Shown piece after piece: positions 12,477 to 23,374 of a stretch of 64,000 nucleotides of DNA. The translations under genes and the position numbers were made by a program. This DNA comes from Aegilops tauschii subsp. strangulata (lineage: Eukaryota; Streptophyta; Magnoliopsida; Poales; Poaceae). Below the pieces are notes generated by a model, which was not told the origin of the DNA, made no database searches, and saw nothing but the letters and a program-made list of their open reading frames with translations. The DNA lies in NCBI RefSeq assembly GCF_002575655.3, contig NC_053036.3, positions 197,936,788 through 198,000,787 on the forward strand. The letters run 5' to 3'. The first letter of the stretch is position 1, and every line of letters starts with the position of its first letter.

Positions 12477-15172
12477 TGTAGCGACCAGACCTCAAACAGT
12501 CTAGCCTCTGTGCATCAGTGTCATCCCTGGATCGGTAATGCTGACACGCACAGTACTTGAAGGATTTATAACAGAGTAGCAATCACACACTTATTACATC
12601 GAATAGTCTCTAGAGAGAACTTATTACAATAAATATGGCTTAAGGCCATCTAAATACGATAACAGCGGAAGGCTTGGAAGATAAAGTGAGTCCATCAACT
12701 CCAACCGTATTACTGAGTATAAGACCATGACCTATGGCACCTTACTCGTCGTCTGAAAAGTCTGCAACATGAACGTTGCAGCCCGAAAATGGGTCAGCAC
12801 ATGGAATATGCTGGCAAAGTAACACATAGAGAGTAATGAACAGAATAATGCTATCTCTACATGCATATATGGCTGGTGGAAAGCTCTATGGTTATAGTTT
12901 TGCGAAAAGCCAATTTTTTCCTACAGCAAAGAAATAAATTTTATTTAACTATCATGGTGGTTGTTAAACATTGAGAAGGTACCTCCAACTCAATCCCAAT
13001 TAAGAACGTGATTAACCCAATCAAATTAAATTAAGTAACATGATGATGAGATTCACATGATAATCCAAGAACTAGATACTCAAGATGTCCATAACCGGGG
13101 ACACGGCTAACCATGATTAGTTTGTACACTCTGCAGAGGTTTGCGCACTTTTCCCCACAAGAATCGATCTCCTCCGTTTGATTTCTCGCACTACATGGTG
13201 TTTGAGAAACGGATGACCGAGACACAGTCTTTCAGAAACAATAACTCTTTACTCCGGGTGGACAGTTACACCTACTTTCCCCTACATCTGCTAGCCCACC
13301 ACTGAAAGAGGTCATGCAACATACTCAACTATGCTAGAGCCCATAATAGCTTGTGGCTGCACACGGAAGTTTCTAGCATGAATAATCTCATGATCCCTTT
13401 GAGCCTGGGTGGCGGTCCATAGGATAATCTCACGGGTACTCCGGGATATCCAAAAATACAGGAAACACTGGGTTCCCCAGGTGCCTCAATCCACCCAGAT
13501 GTGAATTAAAGTAACCACCTTAAGTTGAACCATTAATTAACATCCTCACATCTTTCATGGAAATTCACTCAAACCCAATCCACGTCTACGAGCATAGCAT
13601 AGCAATATAATCAAACGTAGAAGTAACTCCCAACGGTTTGATAATAAACAGGGCAATAGGTACTACCTCATCTACTTCCCAAAACCCACATATTAAACAG
13701 TTCCTAACCATGCTATAGTTTGAGGGTTGATCTAATGCAATAAAACTGGTGGTAAAGAGGTATGATCAAAGTGTTACTTGCCTTGCTGATGATCCGATAA
13801 ACCTAGAGACTCGTAGTAGCACGCTTCGCACTCCGGGTACTCTATCGCAAACAAACAATACATACATAAGCAATCAAGTAAGGGTGCACGGGTAAAACTC
13901 AAAATAAGAGACTAACCAGAAAGTTCAACTTAAGAACTCCGGTTTGCAAAAAGAATCAAATCGAACGAAGCAACGAAACTCAAACGGCGAAAGAAACAAT
14001 CTCCGTTTACTAATCTGGACCTAAGTCAAATTTTACAGTAGCAAAACTTGTTTAGGTTGATTAAACGGAAAGAGGGTTTCGAGATGAAACTCTAGGCGCT
14101 TGAATCGCCTGATTCCGATAAACGAGCGAAAAGTTATACTAAAACGAAAATAGATCAGAAATCGCGATCAAAAATAATCGCGAAAAATCCGAGAAAATGA
14201 AAAACTGACGAACAGGCTAACAAACGAACGTTCGCTGTCTGCGGTTAAACGACGAAAACCGTTCGTTAAAATGAACGTATGGACGAACGTCCGCAAAATA
14301 AATAAACCGAAAAAAAACCGAACCGAGAAAAATAAAAAAACGGATCTAGGGTTTCGCGAAAAAAACCCGATCAATTTTCAGAGAAAACCGGCGGTCGGGC
14401 GGGGCGGCAGCGGCTACCTCCGGCGGGCGGGACGGCGGCGGCTCCGGCGGGGACGGCGGGGCGGCGGTGGGCGGCGGCGGGGCGGCGGCGGCGGGCGGCG
14501 GGGCGGCGGCGTCGGGCGACGGCTCCGGCGTCGGGCGACGGCTCCGGCGTCGGCGGGGCGTGGTTAGGGTTAGGGTTTGCGGGGGCGGTGACTTGGGTTG
14601 GCGGCGGGGTCGGGCCGCGGCCTTTTAAAGGGGCCGGTCGGACGAGTCCGGGTCGGGTACGGCCCGGCTAAGGCGGTGGACTTTTTTTAAAAAATATTCT
14701 GCGCAGAAAAACAAATAAAATAAATACTAAACGGACTCCAAAAATCCCAAAATAAGTTTTCCCCGTCCTCTAAAAATAAGTCGGACAAGATGAACATTTA
14801 GTTGGGCCTAAAATGCAATTTTGAAAAACGCTTATTTTTCCTAGGCAAATAAAATAGCGATAAAATACGAAATAAAATCTTATTTGATTTTATTATTAAA
14901 TCCTCAATATTTCTTTATTTTGGGAAAGTCATTTTATTCCCTCTCTCTTATTTTTATTATTGAAATAATTGAAGATAAAATAAATAAAATCAAATGATCC
15001 TGTTTTCAAAATTTGAGAAAACCCAAATATGAAAATAACGAAATCCCCAACTCTCTCCGTGGGTCCTTGAGTTGCGTAGAATTTCTAGGATCTAGCCAAG
15101 ATGCAAAAAAAATATGATATGCAATGATGATCTATTGTATAACATTCCAAATTGAAAATTTGGGATGTTACA
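12477..15172 (-). repeat. gypsy-2 3' LTR
   Basis: 2696 bp, TGTAACATCC to GGTCGCTACA in element direction. It contains a GC-rich CGG array (about 14390-14555), a TATA-like CTTTAAAAGG on the minus strand (14621-14630) and a telo-box repeat (14562-14578). The many Arg/Gly- or Pro/Ala-rich ORFs here come from the CGG array and are not genes. Confidence 0.95.
14562..14630 (-). promoter_or_regulatory. gypsy-2 LTR core promoter: TATA-like box plus telo-box
   Basis: Element-sense CTTTAAAAGG (14630-14621) is followed about 45 bp downstream by AAACCCTAACCCTAACC (14578-14562). The same pair occurs in the 5' LTR at 22866-22856 and 22813-22797, where one telo-box base is changed. The spacing would put the telo-box just inside the 5' untranslated RNA. 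Plant telo-boxes (AAACCCTAA) are known near start sites of translation-related genes; a promoter role here is inferred. Confidence 0.5.
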
Positions 15173-15187
15173 AACCTACCCCCCTTA
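15173..15187 (-). promoter_or_regulatory. gypsy-2 polypurine tract
   Basis: Minus strand TAAGGGGGGTAGGTT abuts the 3' LTR start TGTAACATCC. This is the plus-strand primer site. Confidence 0.85.
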
Positions 15188-16360
15188 AGATGAATCTCGC
15201 CCTCGAGATTCGGGTTGGCTAGAAAATAGGTGAGGGTGGTCCTTCCGTAGATCTTCCTCTCGCTCCCAGGTGGCTTCATCCTCGGTATGGTGGCTCCACT
15301 GAACTTTGCAAAACTTGATAACCTTGCTGCGGGTGACTCGGCTAGCATATTCGAGAATCTTGACTGATTTCTCCTCATAGGTCAAATCACTATCCAGCTG
15401 AATCGCTTCCAGTGGCACTGTATCTCTCCGTGGTATCTCAGCCATCTCTGCGTGGCACTTCTTCAACTGAGAAACATGGAACACATCGTGAACTCCCGAC
15501 AATCCTTCGGGCAATTCCAACTTGTAAGCAACTTCTCCCATACGCTCCAAAACTTTGTATGGTCCTACAAAATGTGGCGCTAACTTTCCCTTAACTCCAA
15601 AACGCTTAACTCCTCGAAGTGGGGACACACGAAGATAAACTCTGCCTCCGACTTCGTAAACGGTCTCCTTGCGTTTAGAATCCACATAACTCTTCTGCCT
15701 GTACTGGGCTACCTTGAGCCTATCGCGAATCAGCTTAACCTTCTCTTCAGACTCTTTAATCAAATCTGGTCCAAACAACTGACGGTCTCCAACTTCGTCC
15801 CACAACAACGCTGTCCTGCAACTCCTTCCGTACAAAGCTTCGAAAGGGGCCATCTTCAAACTGGATTGGTAGCTATTGTTGTAAGAAAACTCTGCATACG
15901 GTAAATTATCATCCCAACTGGATCCATAATCTAGCGCACAAGCTCTCAGCATGTCCTCCAAAATCTGATTGACTCTCTCGGTCTGTCCGTCTGTCTGTGG
16001 ATGAAAGGCTGTACTGAACTCTAGCCTGGTACCCAAAGTCTCGTGCAACTGATGCCAGAACTTGAGGTAAACTGGGTTCCTCTATCTGATACAATGGTCC
16101 TCGGAACTCCATGCAGACATACGATCCTGGTCATGTATATCTTTGCCAACTTAGCACTGGTATAAGTGGTCTTCACTGGGATGAAATGAGCCACCTTCGT
16201 CAAACGATCGACTACAACCCATATCGAGTCATAGCCTGAACGAGTCCTGGGCAATCCCGTGATAAAATCCATGCCTAGCTTATCCCACTTCCATTCGGGT
16301 ATCGCAATGGTTGTAGCAATCCTGCTGGCTTCTGATGCTCTGCCTTCACTCTCTGACATA
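15185..16360 (-). pseudogene. gypsy-2 integrase core, C-terminus and chromodomain-like tail
   Basis: 16359-16021 carries the integrase core start ([11 protein letters not shown], first Asp) and IVSDRGTQF (second Asp). After a frameshift near 16060, 16048-15185 continues with TAFHPQTDGQTERVNQILED (catalytic Glu), the GPY-type segment (HFVGPYKVLERMGEVAYKL) and an aromatic-rich tail (VKILEYASRVTRSKVIKFCK, then VQWSHHTEDEATWEREEDL) typical of a chromodomain. Chromodomains direct chromoviruses to heterochromatin. Stop codon at 15185-15187. Frameshifts at about 16310 and 16060 disconnect this part from RNase H. Confidence 0.9.
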
Positions 16361-18170
16361 CATCACAAACTGCTACATACTCCGCAATATCCTTCTTCAT
16401 TCTGGTCCACCAGAAACTGTCCTTTAAATCCAGGTACATCTTGGTATTTCCTGGGTGAATTGAATACGGCGAATCATGGGCCTCTTGCAAGATCAACTTC
16501 CTGATCTCTGTATCATTGGGCACATAAACGCGGTCCTCAAACCATAAGGTATCATGCTCATCCTCATGAAATCCCTTGGCTTTTCCTTTACTCATCCTTT
16601 CCTTTATCTCAGCAATCTCCTTGTCTGTCTTCTGAGCTTCTCTGATCTTATCCATCAAAGTAGACTGAATATCCAATGCTGCTACATAGCCTCTCGGAAC
16701 TATTTCCAAACATATTTCACGAAGATCTTCGGCCAACTCCTTGGGTAACTCTCCGGTCATGAGTGTGTTGACATGGCTCTTGCGGCTCAACGCATCAGCT
16801 ACTACGTTAGCCTTCCCTGGGTGATAATGCAATCTCATATCATAATCCTTGATGAGCTCCAACCATCTCCTTTGCCTGAGATTCAACTCCTTCTGCGTGA
16901 AAATGTACTTCAAACTATTGTGATCCGTGTACACCTCACAATGGTTTCCGATGAGAAAGTGTCACCACGTCTTCAACGCATGCACTACGGCTGCTAACTC
17001 CAAATCATGTGTAGCATAATTCAACTCATGGGGTTTAAGTTGTCGTGAGGCATACGAAACAACTCTTCCCTCCTGCATTAGCACTGCTCCAAGTCCTCGA
17101 CGAGAAGCGTCGCAATATACTTCATAATCCTTGCGTTGATCTGGCAGAATCAACACTGGCGCTGTAACTAAACGTTTCTTCAACTCCTGGAAACTAGCCT
17201 CACATTCCTCCGTCCAATTGAACTTGGTGTTCTTCTTCAACAACTCGGTCATAGGTTTTGCAATCTTCGAGAAATTCTCAATAAATCTCCGGTAGTATCC
17301 TGCGAGTCCAAGAAAACTCCGGATCTCTCCAACTGACGTGGGTGATTCCCAATTTGTCACAGTGTTAACCTTGGTGGGATCTACTGCTATTCCTTCTCCG
17401 GATATAACATGTCCAAGGAATCCAACTTCCTTTAACCAAAACTCGCACTTGCTGAACTTGGCATATAAATGATGTTCTCTGAGCTTTCCAAGTACCAAAC
17501 GCAAGTGCTCCTTATGCTCTTCTTCATTCTTCGAATAGACCAGAATATCATCAATGAACACTACGACGAACTTATCCAAAAACTCCATAAACACTTTGTT
17601 CATCATGTTCATGAAATAGGCAGGTGCGTTAGTCAGGCCAAATGACATAACGGTGTACTCATATAGCCCATACCTTGTGGTAAAAGCTGTCTTGGGTATA
17701 TCCTGCTCTCGAATCTTCAACTGGTGGTATCATGATCGCAAATCGATCTTGGAAAATACTTTAGCTCCTTGTAGTCGGTCAAACAGATCATTGATCATCG
17801 GCAGTGGGTACTTGTTCTTGATTGTTACTTCATTCAATCCACGATAATCAACAACCATCCTCAACGATCCATCTTTCTTCTCCACTAGAAGTACTGGTGA
17901 TCCCCAAGGTGACGAACTTGGGCGAATATATCCTTTATCCAGTAACTCCTTAATCTGCTTCTTAATTTCTTCCAAATCCTTAGCGGGCATCCTGTACGGT
18001 CTCTTAGATATTGGCCCTGTGCTTGGCAAAAGCTCAATCAAAAACTCAATGTCTCTATCCGGTGGCATGCCTGGCAACTCCTCTGGAAATACATCAGGGA
18101 AATCCTTCACCACTGGCACTTCCTCCTGTACAACTCCTGATAAGGAATTCACTTGAGTCCTCTTCGGCAC
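16275..18170 (-). pseudogene. gypsy-2 reverse transcriptase and RNase H
   Basis: 18170-17730 has the RT N-terminal fingers ([38 protein letters not shown]). An in-frame TGA replaces a Gly codon at 17730. 17720-16962 has the catalytic FIDDILVYS and the RNase H start ([20 protein letters not shown]). A CGA-to-TGA change stops it at about 16962. 16934-16275 carries the RNase H end ([11 protein letters not shown]) and the integrase HHCC zinc finger (residues in [11 protein letters not shown] and CDVCQRVK). Role: reverse transcription. Confidence 0.92.
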
Positions 18171-18500
18171 ATGCGGGTTACATACTTAATCCTTCTGCCT
18201 TCTGGGGTAGTAAGCAAGATCGTCTTACTGGCGCATTCGATGTTTCCTCCATACATCGATAGCCAATCCATTCCCAAAATCACATCCAAACCTTGCGACT
18301 CCAAAACTATTAGGTCTGAGGGGAAAACATGCCTACCTATGGCCAATGGCATCTGAAAACATCCTTGGCTTGCCATATACTCTGCTCCTGGCGAGGTTAC
18401 TAACATAGGTGTTCTAAGAACTTTGGTGGGTAACTTATACTTATCCACAAATCCCCTTGATATGTATGAATGTGATGCACCAGTATCAAAAGAACGATTG
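18149..18500 (-). pseudogene. gypsy-2 aspartic protease, frameshifted at the active site
   Basis: The C-terminal half is plain at 18448-18149 (LDVILGMDWLSMYGGNIECA). The active-site DTGAS motif is present around 18485-18470 but in a different frame from gag: a run of T (TCAAAAGAAC on the plus strand, 18486-18495) appears one base short. Another frame break lies near 18170, before RT. Normally this protease cuts the Gag-Pol polyprotein. Confidence 0.8.
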
Positions 18501-19584
18501 CAGTAAATGACTTAACCAAAAACTTACCTATTACTGCATCAGGTTGTGCTTCAACCTCCTCCACATTAACATGGTTCACTTGTCCCCTGTTGAAAGGGTT
18601 CGGCTTCTTCCCCGAGCTTCCATTGCCATTTCCGTTCTTAGCTTCCGTACATTCAGTTGCATAATGTCCAGTCTTCTGGCACTTGAAACAAGTAATGTGG
18701 CTCAGATCCCTCTTGGCTGGGGTTGATGGGTTGGTACGGTTCTGTCCGTTGCTTCCTCCGTTCCCATTTCCATTTTTGGGGCCACTATGATTGTGCGAGC
18801 TCCCTCCATTGTGATTGTGACCTCCGTGGTTATGCTGAAGGTGTCCTCCCGAGTTTGGGGTAAAACGAGGCTTCTGATGAGCTCCTGTACTGTACTTTCC
18901 TTGTCCATACTTCCTCTTACGGCTCTCAATCTGCTGCTGTTTCCCTTCAATCATGAGAGCTCTGTCTACCAACTCCTGGTAGTTGTTAAAAGTTGCCACC
19001 ATCAACTGCATGCTTAGCTCATCATTCAGTCCTTCCAGAAACTTCTCCTGCTTAGCTGCATCCGTAGCAACGTCATCTGGGGCATAACGTGCTAACTTAC
19101 TGAAATCCTCCACGTATTGGCCAACGGTACGTCCTCCTTGGCGTAAGTTGCGAAACTCACGCTTCTTCATGGCCATAGCTCCTGCTGAAACATGGGCAGT
19201 ACGAAAAGCTTGCTGAAATTGGTCCCATGTGACAGTGTCAATGGGGTGAGTGGTTGTGTAATTCTCCCACCATGATGCTACGGGTCCATCAAGCTGATGT
19301 GCGGCAAAACGCACTCTCTCCGCATCTGTGCATCCTGCAGTGGTCAACTCCCTATCAATCTTGCGAAGCCAATCATCTGCAACCATCGGCTCGGTGCTAC
19401 TGGAGAACACCGGCGGATTCAGCCTAAGAAAACGGGCTAAGTGGTCAACTGGTGGGGGTGGTGGTGGGTTGTTGTTGTTGTTGCCTTGGTTCTGAACTAG
19501 CACTAGCATCAGGGCATTCTGCTGCTGAATCAACTGAGTGATTTCCGGTGGGAACACAAATCCGGTGTCGCGTCTCGGAGGCAT
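18400..19584 (-). CDS. gypsy-2 gag
   Basis: Open frame of 394 codons from ATG 19584 (MPPRRDTGFVFPPEI). The capsid-type retrotransposon gag domain is at about residues 65-190 (WLRKIDRELTTAGCTDAERV, VTWDQFQQAFRTAH), then a His/Asn/Gly-rich low-complexity linker (about 240-300) and a CX2CX4HX4C zinc knuckle (CFKCQKTGHYATEC). The last about 40 residues are frameshifted protease sequence, not gag. The gag part itself looks intact and could in principle assemble particles. Confidence 0.9.
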   Translation of the reverse strand: MPPRRDTGFVFPPEITQLIQQQNALMLVLVQNQGNNNNNPPPPPPVDHLARFLRLNPPVFSSSTEPMVADDWLRKIDRELTTAGCTDAERVRFAAHQLDGPVASWWENYTTTHPIDTVTWDQFQQAFRTAHVSAGAMAMKKREFRNLRQGGRTVGQYVEDFSKLARYAPDDVATDAAKQEKFLEGLNDELSMQLMVATFNNYQELVDRALMIEGKQQQIESRKRKYGQGKYSTGAHQKPRFTPNSGGHLQHNHGGHNHNGGSSHNHSGPKNGNGNGGSNGQNRTNPSTPAKRDLSHITCFKCQKTGHYATECTEAKNGNGNGSSGKKPNPFNRGQVNHVNVEEVEAQPDAVIGKFLVKSFTAIVLLILVHHIHTYQGDLWISISYPPKFLEHLC

Positions 19585-19784
19585 CTGATGGGTTTAGAAA
19601 AGATGAGAAAATAGGATAGAATGAGATCTAGAGGGAAAACACTACCCATATGCACATGAGACAAACACAATCATATCACTCCAATCAATTCAAACACGGT
19701 ATACAATTGATCTAACTATCGTTACAAAGTGCTTGGACTATACTATATACATGGGGAAAATACTACTACTGATATGGTGGTCTA

Positions 19785-20456
19785 CTAGAAATTTTGATCG
19801 GTCGAAGACTCCATGATATCTGCTCCGGCTTCATCCTCCAAATCATCATCACTGGGGTCTGAGTCGGTGTCGTCGATGATGATGTAGTTATCTGGACAAG
19901 TAGAATCGTCGTCATCTCCTCCTGGTGCTGGGTCTCCCATGAATACTCCGATCTTCTTTATCAGGTCGTCATTCTTCTCCAATAATGTTGCGATTTCCTC
20001 CTCATATCCATCGCGTGTAGCCTTGAGTTCTTCCTCCAGTTCCATGATCCTTGTCATTGCTTTCTTCAGATCTATCATGCCTGCGCACATCTGGTTCTCC
20101 TGTCGACGAATGTGCTGGTTTAACTCCTGAATGAAAGCTGCAATAGATCTATCCTTCCTGGTGCTGATCATCTCCCATTGCTCGTCTCGGCGCCCACAAA
20201 TCTGATAGATAGTATCCTTGAGATCATTGTGGGACACTTCTCCAATGCGTCCCATGGTGATGTGGGCTGCCATGCTCTTTCCTAGACTCCAGGTTGGTGC
20301 ATCAAAGGAAAACTCTATGGGCTCAGTGACTGGCATGAACGTCCTTCCTGGAACTTGAACTTGAATCATCCAGCGCTCCTCTTCTGGTAGTGTGGCATTG
20401 TAGGTCCCGGTGAAGCTTGGTATTCCGATGTTCAGGTACCTAGTAGCTTCCTTCAA
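19785..20456 (-). CDS. gypsy-2 extra leader ORF (ORF0), function unknown
   Basis: An uninterrupted 223-codon frame lies between the PBS and gag on the same strand. Residues about 1-100 look like a globular domain (RYLNIGIPSFTGTYN, FDAPTWSLGKSMAAHI, LKDTIYQICGRR). About 105-175 is heptad-like and probably a coiled coil (IQELNQHIRRQENQM, MELEEELKATRDGYEEEIA). The C-terminus is very acidic (DDDDSTCPDNYIIIDDTDSD). I do not recognise a domain. The frame may begin further upstream, since plus-strand 20457-20520 codes a plausible extension after a stop or frame change (MADARNKFAQS-like, RC of 20515-20480). Extra ORFs before gag are known in Tat/Ogre elements; here the clade looks different. Confidence 0.65.
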   Translation of the reverse strand: MKEATRYLNIGIPSFTGTYNATLPEEERWMIQVQVPGRTFMPVTEPIEFSFDAPTWSLGKSMAAHITMGRIGEVSHNDLKDTIYQICGRRDEQWEMISTRKDRSIAAFIQELNQHIRRQENQMCAGMIDLKKAMTRIMELEEELKATRDGYEEEIATLLEKNDDLIKKIGVFMGDPAPGGDDDDSTCPDNYIIIDDTDSDPSDDDLEDEAGADIMESSTDQNF

Positions 20457-20610
20457 GTGTCATCCAAAAGGTGTATCCTCATCCGATTGCGCGAACTTGT
20501 TCCTTGCATCCGCCATCCTAAAAGAGTGGACGAAAGGAGAGGAGTCAGAAATGAGAAGAGAGTAGTGATCTAGGGCTTTAGCTTAGTGGTCGTGTCCTAC
20601 AGTCAGTGTG

Positions 20611-20623
20611 TGCTCTGATACCA
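20611..20623 (-). promoter_or_regulatory. gypsy-2 primer-binding site
   Basis: Minus strand TGGTATCAGAGCA, three bases inside the 5' LTR, is a perfect match to the usual plant initiator-Met tRNA site TGGTATCAGAGC. Confidence 0.93.
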
Positions 20624-20626
20624 TCT

Positions 20627-23369
20627 TGTAGCGACCAGACCTCAAACAGTCTAGCCTCTGTGCATCAGTGTCATCCCTGGATCGATAATGCTGACACGCA
20701 CAGTACTTGAAGGATTTATAACAGAGTAGCAATCACACACTTATTACATCGAATAATCTCTAGAGAGAACTTATTACAATAAATATGGCTTGAGGCCATC
20801 TAAATACGATAACAGCGAAAGGCTTGGAACATAAAGTGAGTCCATCAACTCCAACGGCATTACTGAGTATAAGACCACGACCTATGGCACCTTACTCGTC
20901 GTCTGAAAAGTCTACAACATGAACGTTGCAGCCCAAAAACGGGTCAGCACATGGAATATGCTGGCAAAGTAACACATAGAGAGTAATGAACAGAATAATG
21001 CTATCTCTACATGCATATATGGCTGGTGGAAAGCTCTATGGTTATAGTTTTGCGAAAAGCCAATTTTTTCCTACAGCAAAGAAATAAATTTTATTTAACT
21101 ATCATGGTGGTTGTTAAACATTGAGAAGGTACCTCCAACTCAATCCCAATTAAGAACGTGATTAACCCAATCAAATTAAATTAAGTAACATGATGATGAG
21201 ATTCACATGATAATCCAAGAACTAGATACTCAAGATGTCCATAACCGGGGACACGGCTAACCATGATTAGTTTGTACACTCTGCAGAGGTTTGCGCACTT
21301 TTCCCCACAAGACTCGATCTCCTCCGTTTGATTTCTCGCACTACATGGTGTTTGAGAAACGGATGACCGAGACACAGTCTTTCAGAAACAATAACTCTTT
21401 ACTCCGGGTGGACAGTTACACCTACTTTCCCCTACATCTGCTAGCCCACCACTGAAAGAGGTCATGCAACATACTCAACTATGCTAGAGCCCATAATAGC
21501 TTGTGGCTGCACACGGAAGTTTCTAGCATGAATAATCTCATGATCCCTTTGAGCCTGGGTGGCGGTCCATAGGATAATCTCACGGGTACCCCGGGATATC
21601 CAAAAATACAGGCAACATTGGGTTCCCCAGGTGCCTCAATCCACCCAGATGTGAATTAAAGTAACCACCTTAAGTGGAACCATTAATTAACATCCTCACA
21701 TCTGTCATGGAAATTCACTCAAACCCAATCCACGTCTACGAGCATAGCATAGCAATATAAGCAAACGTAGAAGTAACTCCCAACGGTTTGATAATAAACA
21801 GGGCAATAGGTACAACCTCATCTACTTCCCAAAACCCACATATTAAACAGTTCCTAACCATGCTATAGTTTGAGGGTTGATCTAATGCAATAAAACTGGG
21901 TGGTAAAGAGGTATGATCAAAGTGTTACTTGCCTTGCTGATGATCCGTGAAACCTAGAGACTCGTAGTAGCACGCTTCGCACTCCGGGTACTCTATCGCA
22001 AACAAACAATACATACATAAGCAATCAAGCAAGGGTGCACGGGTAAAACTCAAAATAAGAGATCTAACCAGAAAGTTCAACTTAAGAACTCCGGTTTGCA
22101 AAAAGAATCAAATCGAACGAAGCAACGAAACTCAAACGGCGAAAGAAACAATCTCCGTTTACTAATCTGGACCTAAGTCAAATTTTACAGTAGCAAAAAC
22201 TTGTTTAGGTTGATTAAACGGAAAGAGGGTTTCGAGATGAAACTCTAGGCGCTTGAATCGCCTGATTCCGATAAACGAGCGAAAAGTTATACTAAAACGA
22301 AAAACAGATCGGAAATCGCGATCGAAAATAATCGCGAAAAATACGAGAAAAAGAAAAACTGACAAACAGGCTAACGAACGAACGTTCGCTGTCTGCGGTT
22401 AAACGACGAAAACCGTTCATTAAAATGACGTACGGACGAATGTCCGCAAAATAAATAAACCGAAAAAACCGAACCGAGAGAAATAAAAAAACGGATCTAG
22501 GGTTTCGCGAAAAAAAACCGATCAGTTTTCAAAGAAAACCGGCGGTCGGGCGGGGCGGTGGCGGCTACCTCCGGCGGGCGGGACGGCGGCGGCGGGCGGC
22601 GGCTCCGGCGACGGCGGGCGGGACGGCGGCGGCGGGCGGCGGCTCCGGCGACGGCGGGCGGCTCCGGCGGGGTCGGCAGGGCGGTGGTGGGTGGTGGCGG
22701 GACGACGGGGCGGCGGCGTCGGGCGGCGGCTCCGGCGTCGGCGGCAGCAACCGGCGTCGGCGGCGGCAACCGGCGTCGGCAGCGGCGGCGGGGCGCGGTT
22801 AGGGTTAGAGTTTGCGGGGGCGGCGACTTGGGCTGGCGGCGGGGTCAGGCCGCGGCCTTTTAAAGGGGCCGGCCCGGCTAAGGCGGTGGACTTTTTTTTT
22901 AATATTCCGCGCAGAAAAACAAATAAAAGAAATACCAAACGGACTCCAAAAATCCCGAAATAAATTTTTCCCGTCCTCTAAAAATAAGACGGACAAGATG
23001 AACACTTATTTGGGCCTATAATGCAATTTTGAAAAACACATATTTTTCCTAGGCAAATAAAATAGGATAAAATACGAAATAAAATCTTTGATTTTATTAT
23101 TAAATCCTCAATATTTCTTTATTTTGGGAAAGTCATTTTATTCCCTCTCTCTTATTTTTATTATTGAAATAATTGAAGATAAAATAAATAAAATCAAATG
23201 ATCCTATTTTCAAAATTTGAGAAACCCCAAATATGAAAATAACGAAATCCCCAACGCTCTTGTGGGTCCTTGAGTTGCGTAGAATTTCTAGGATCTAGCC
23301 AAGATGCAAAAAAATATGCAATGATGACCTATTGTATAACATTCCAAATTGAAAATTTGGGATGTTACA
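20627..23369 (-). repeat. gypsy-2 5' LTR
   Basis: 2743 bp, collinear with 12477-15172. The length difference comes largely from the CGG array (about 22550-22800), which is rearranged between the two LTRs, and from small indels. Same TATA-like and telo-box arrangement as the other LTR. Confidence 0.95.
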
Positions 23370-23374
23370 CACAG

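Larger units (their letters stand above)
12477..23369 (-). mobile_element. Complete Ty3/gypsy chromovirus-type element (gypsy-2)
   Basis: 10.9 kb, flanked by perfect 5-bp target-site duplications CACAG (12472-12476 and 23370-23374) within the copia-2 integrase region. LTRs are 12477-15172 and 20627-23369, with plus-strand ends TGTAGCGACC and GATGTTACA. PBS and PPT lie at the expected inner borders. Internal order in element direction: extra leader ORF, gag, protease, RT, RNase H, integrase, and a chromodomain-like C-terminus. RT before integrase, plus the chromodomain and long LTRs, suggest the Del/Tekay clade. LTRs differ only by scattered SNPs and small indels by eye, so the insertion is the youngest in this nest, yet the coding region already has several lesions. 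Confidence 0.95.

Noticed and set aside
14562..14578. TTAGGG-type repeat considered as interstitial telomere
   Set aside because: Only two to three units and present at the same place in both LTRs; better read as a telo-box promoter element.
22497..23021. Pro/Ala- and Arg/Gly-rich ORFs in gypsy-2 LTRs
   Set aside because: Produced by the CGG array on both strands inside an LTR; different between the two LTRs.
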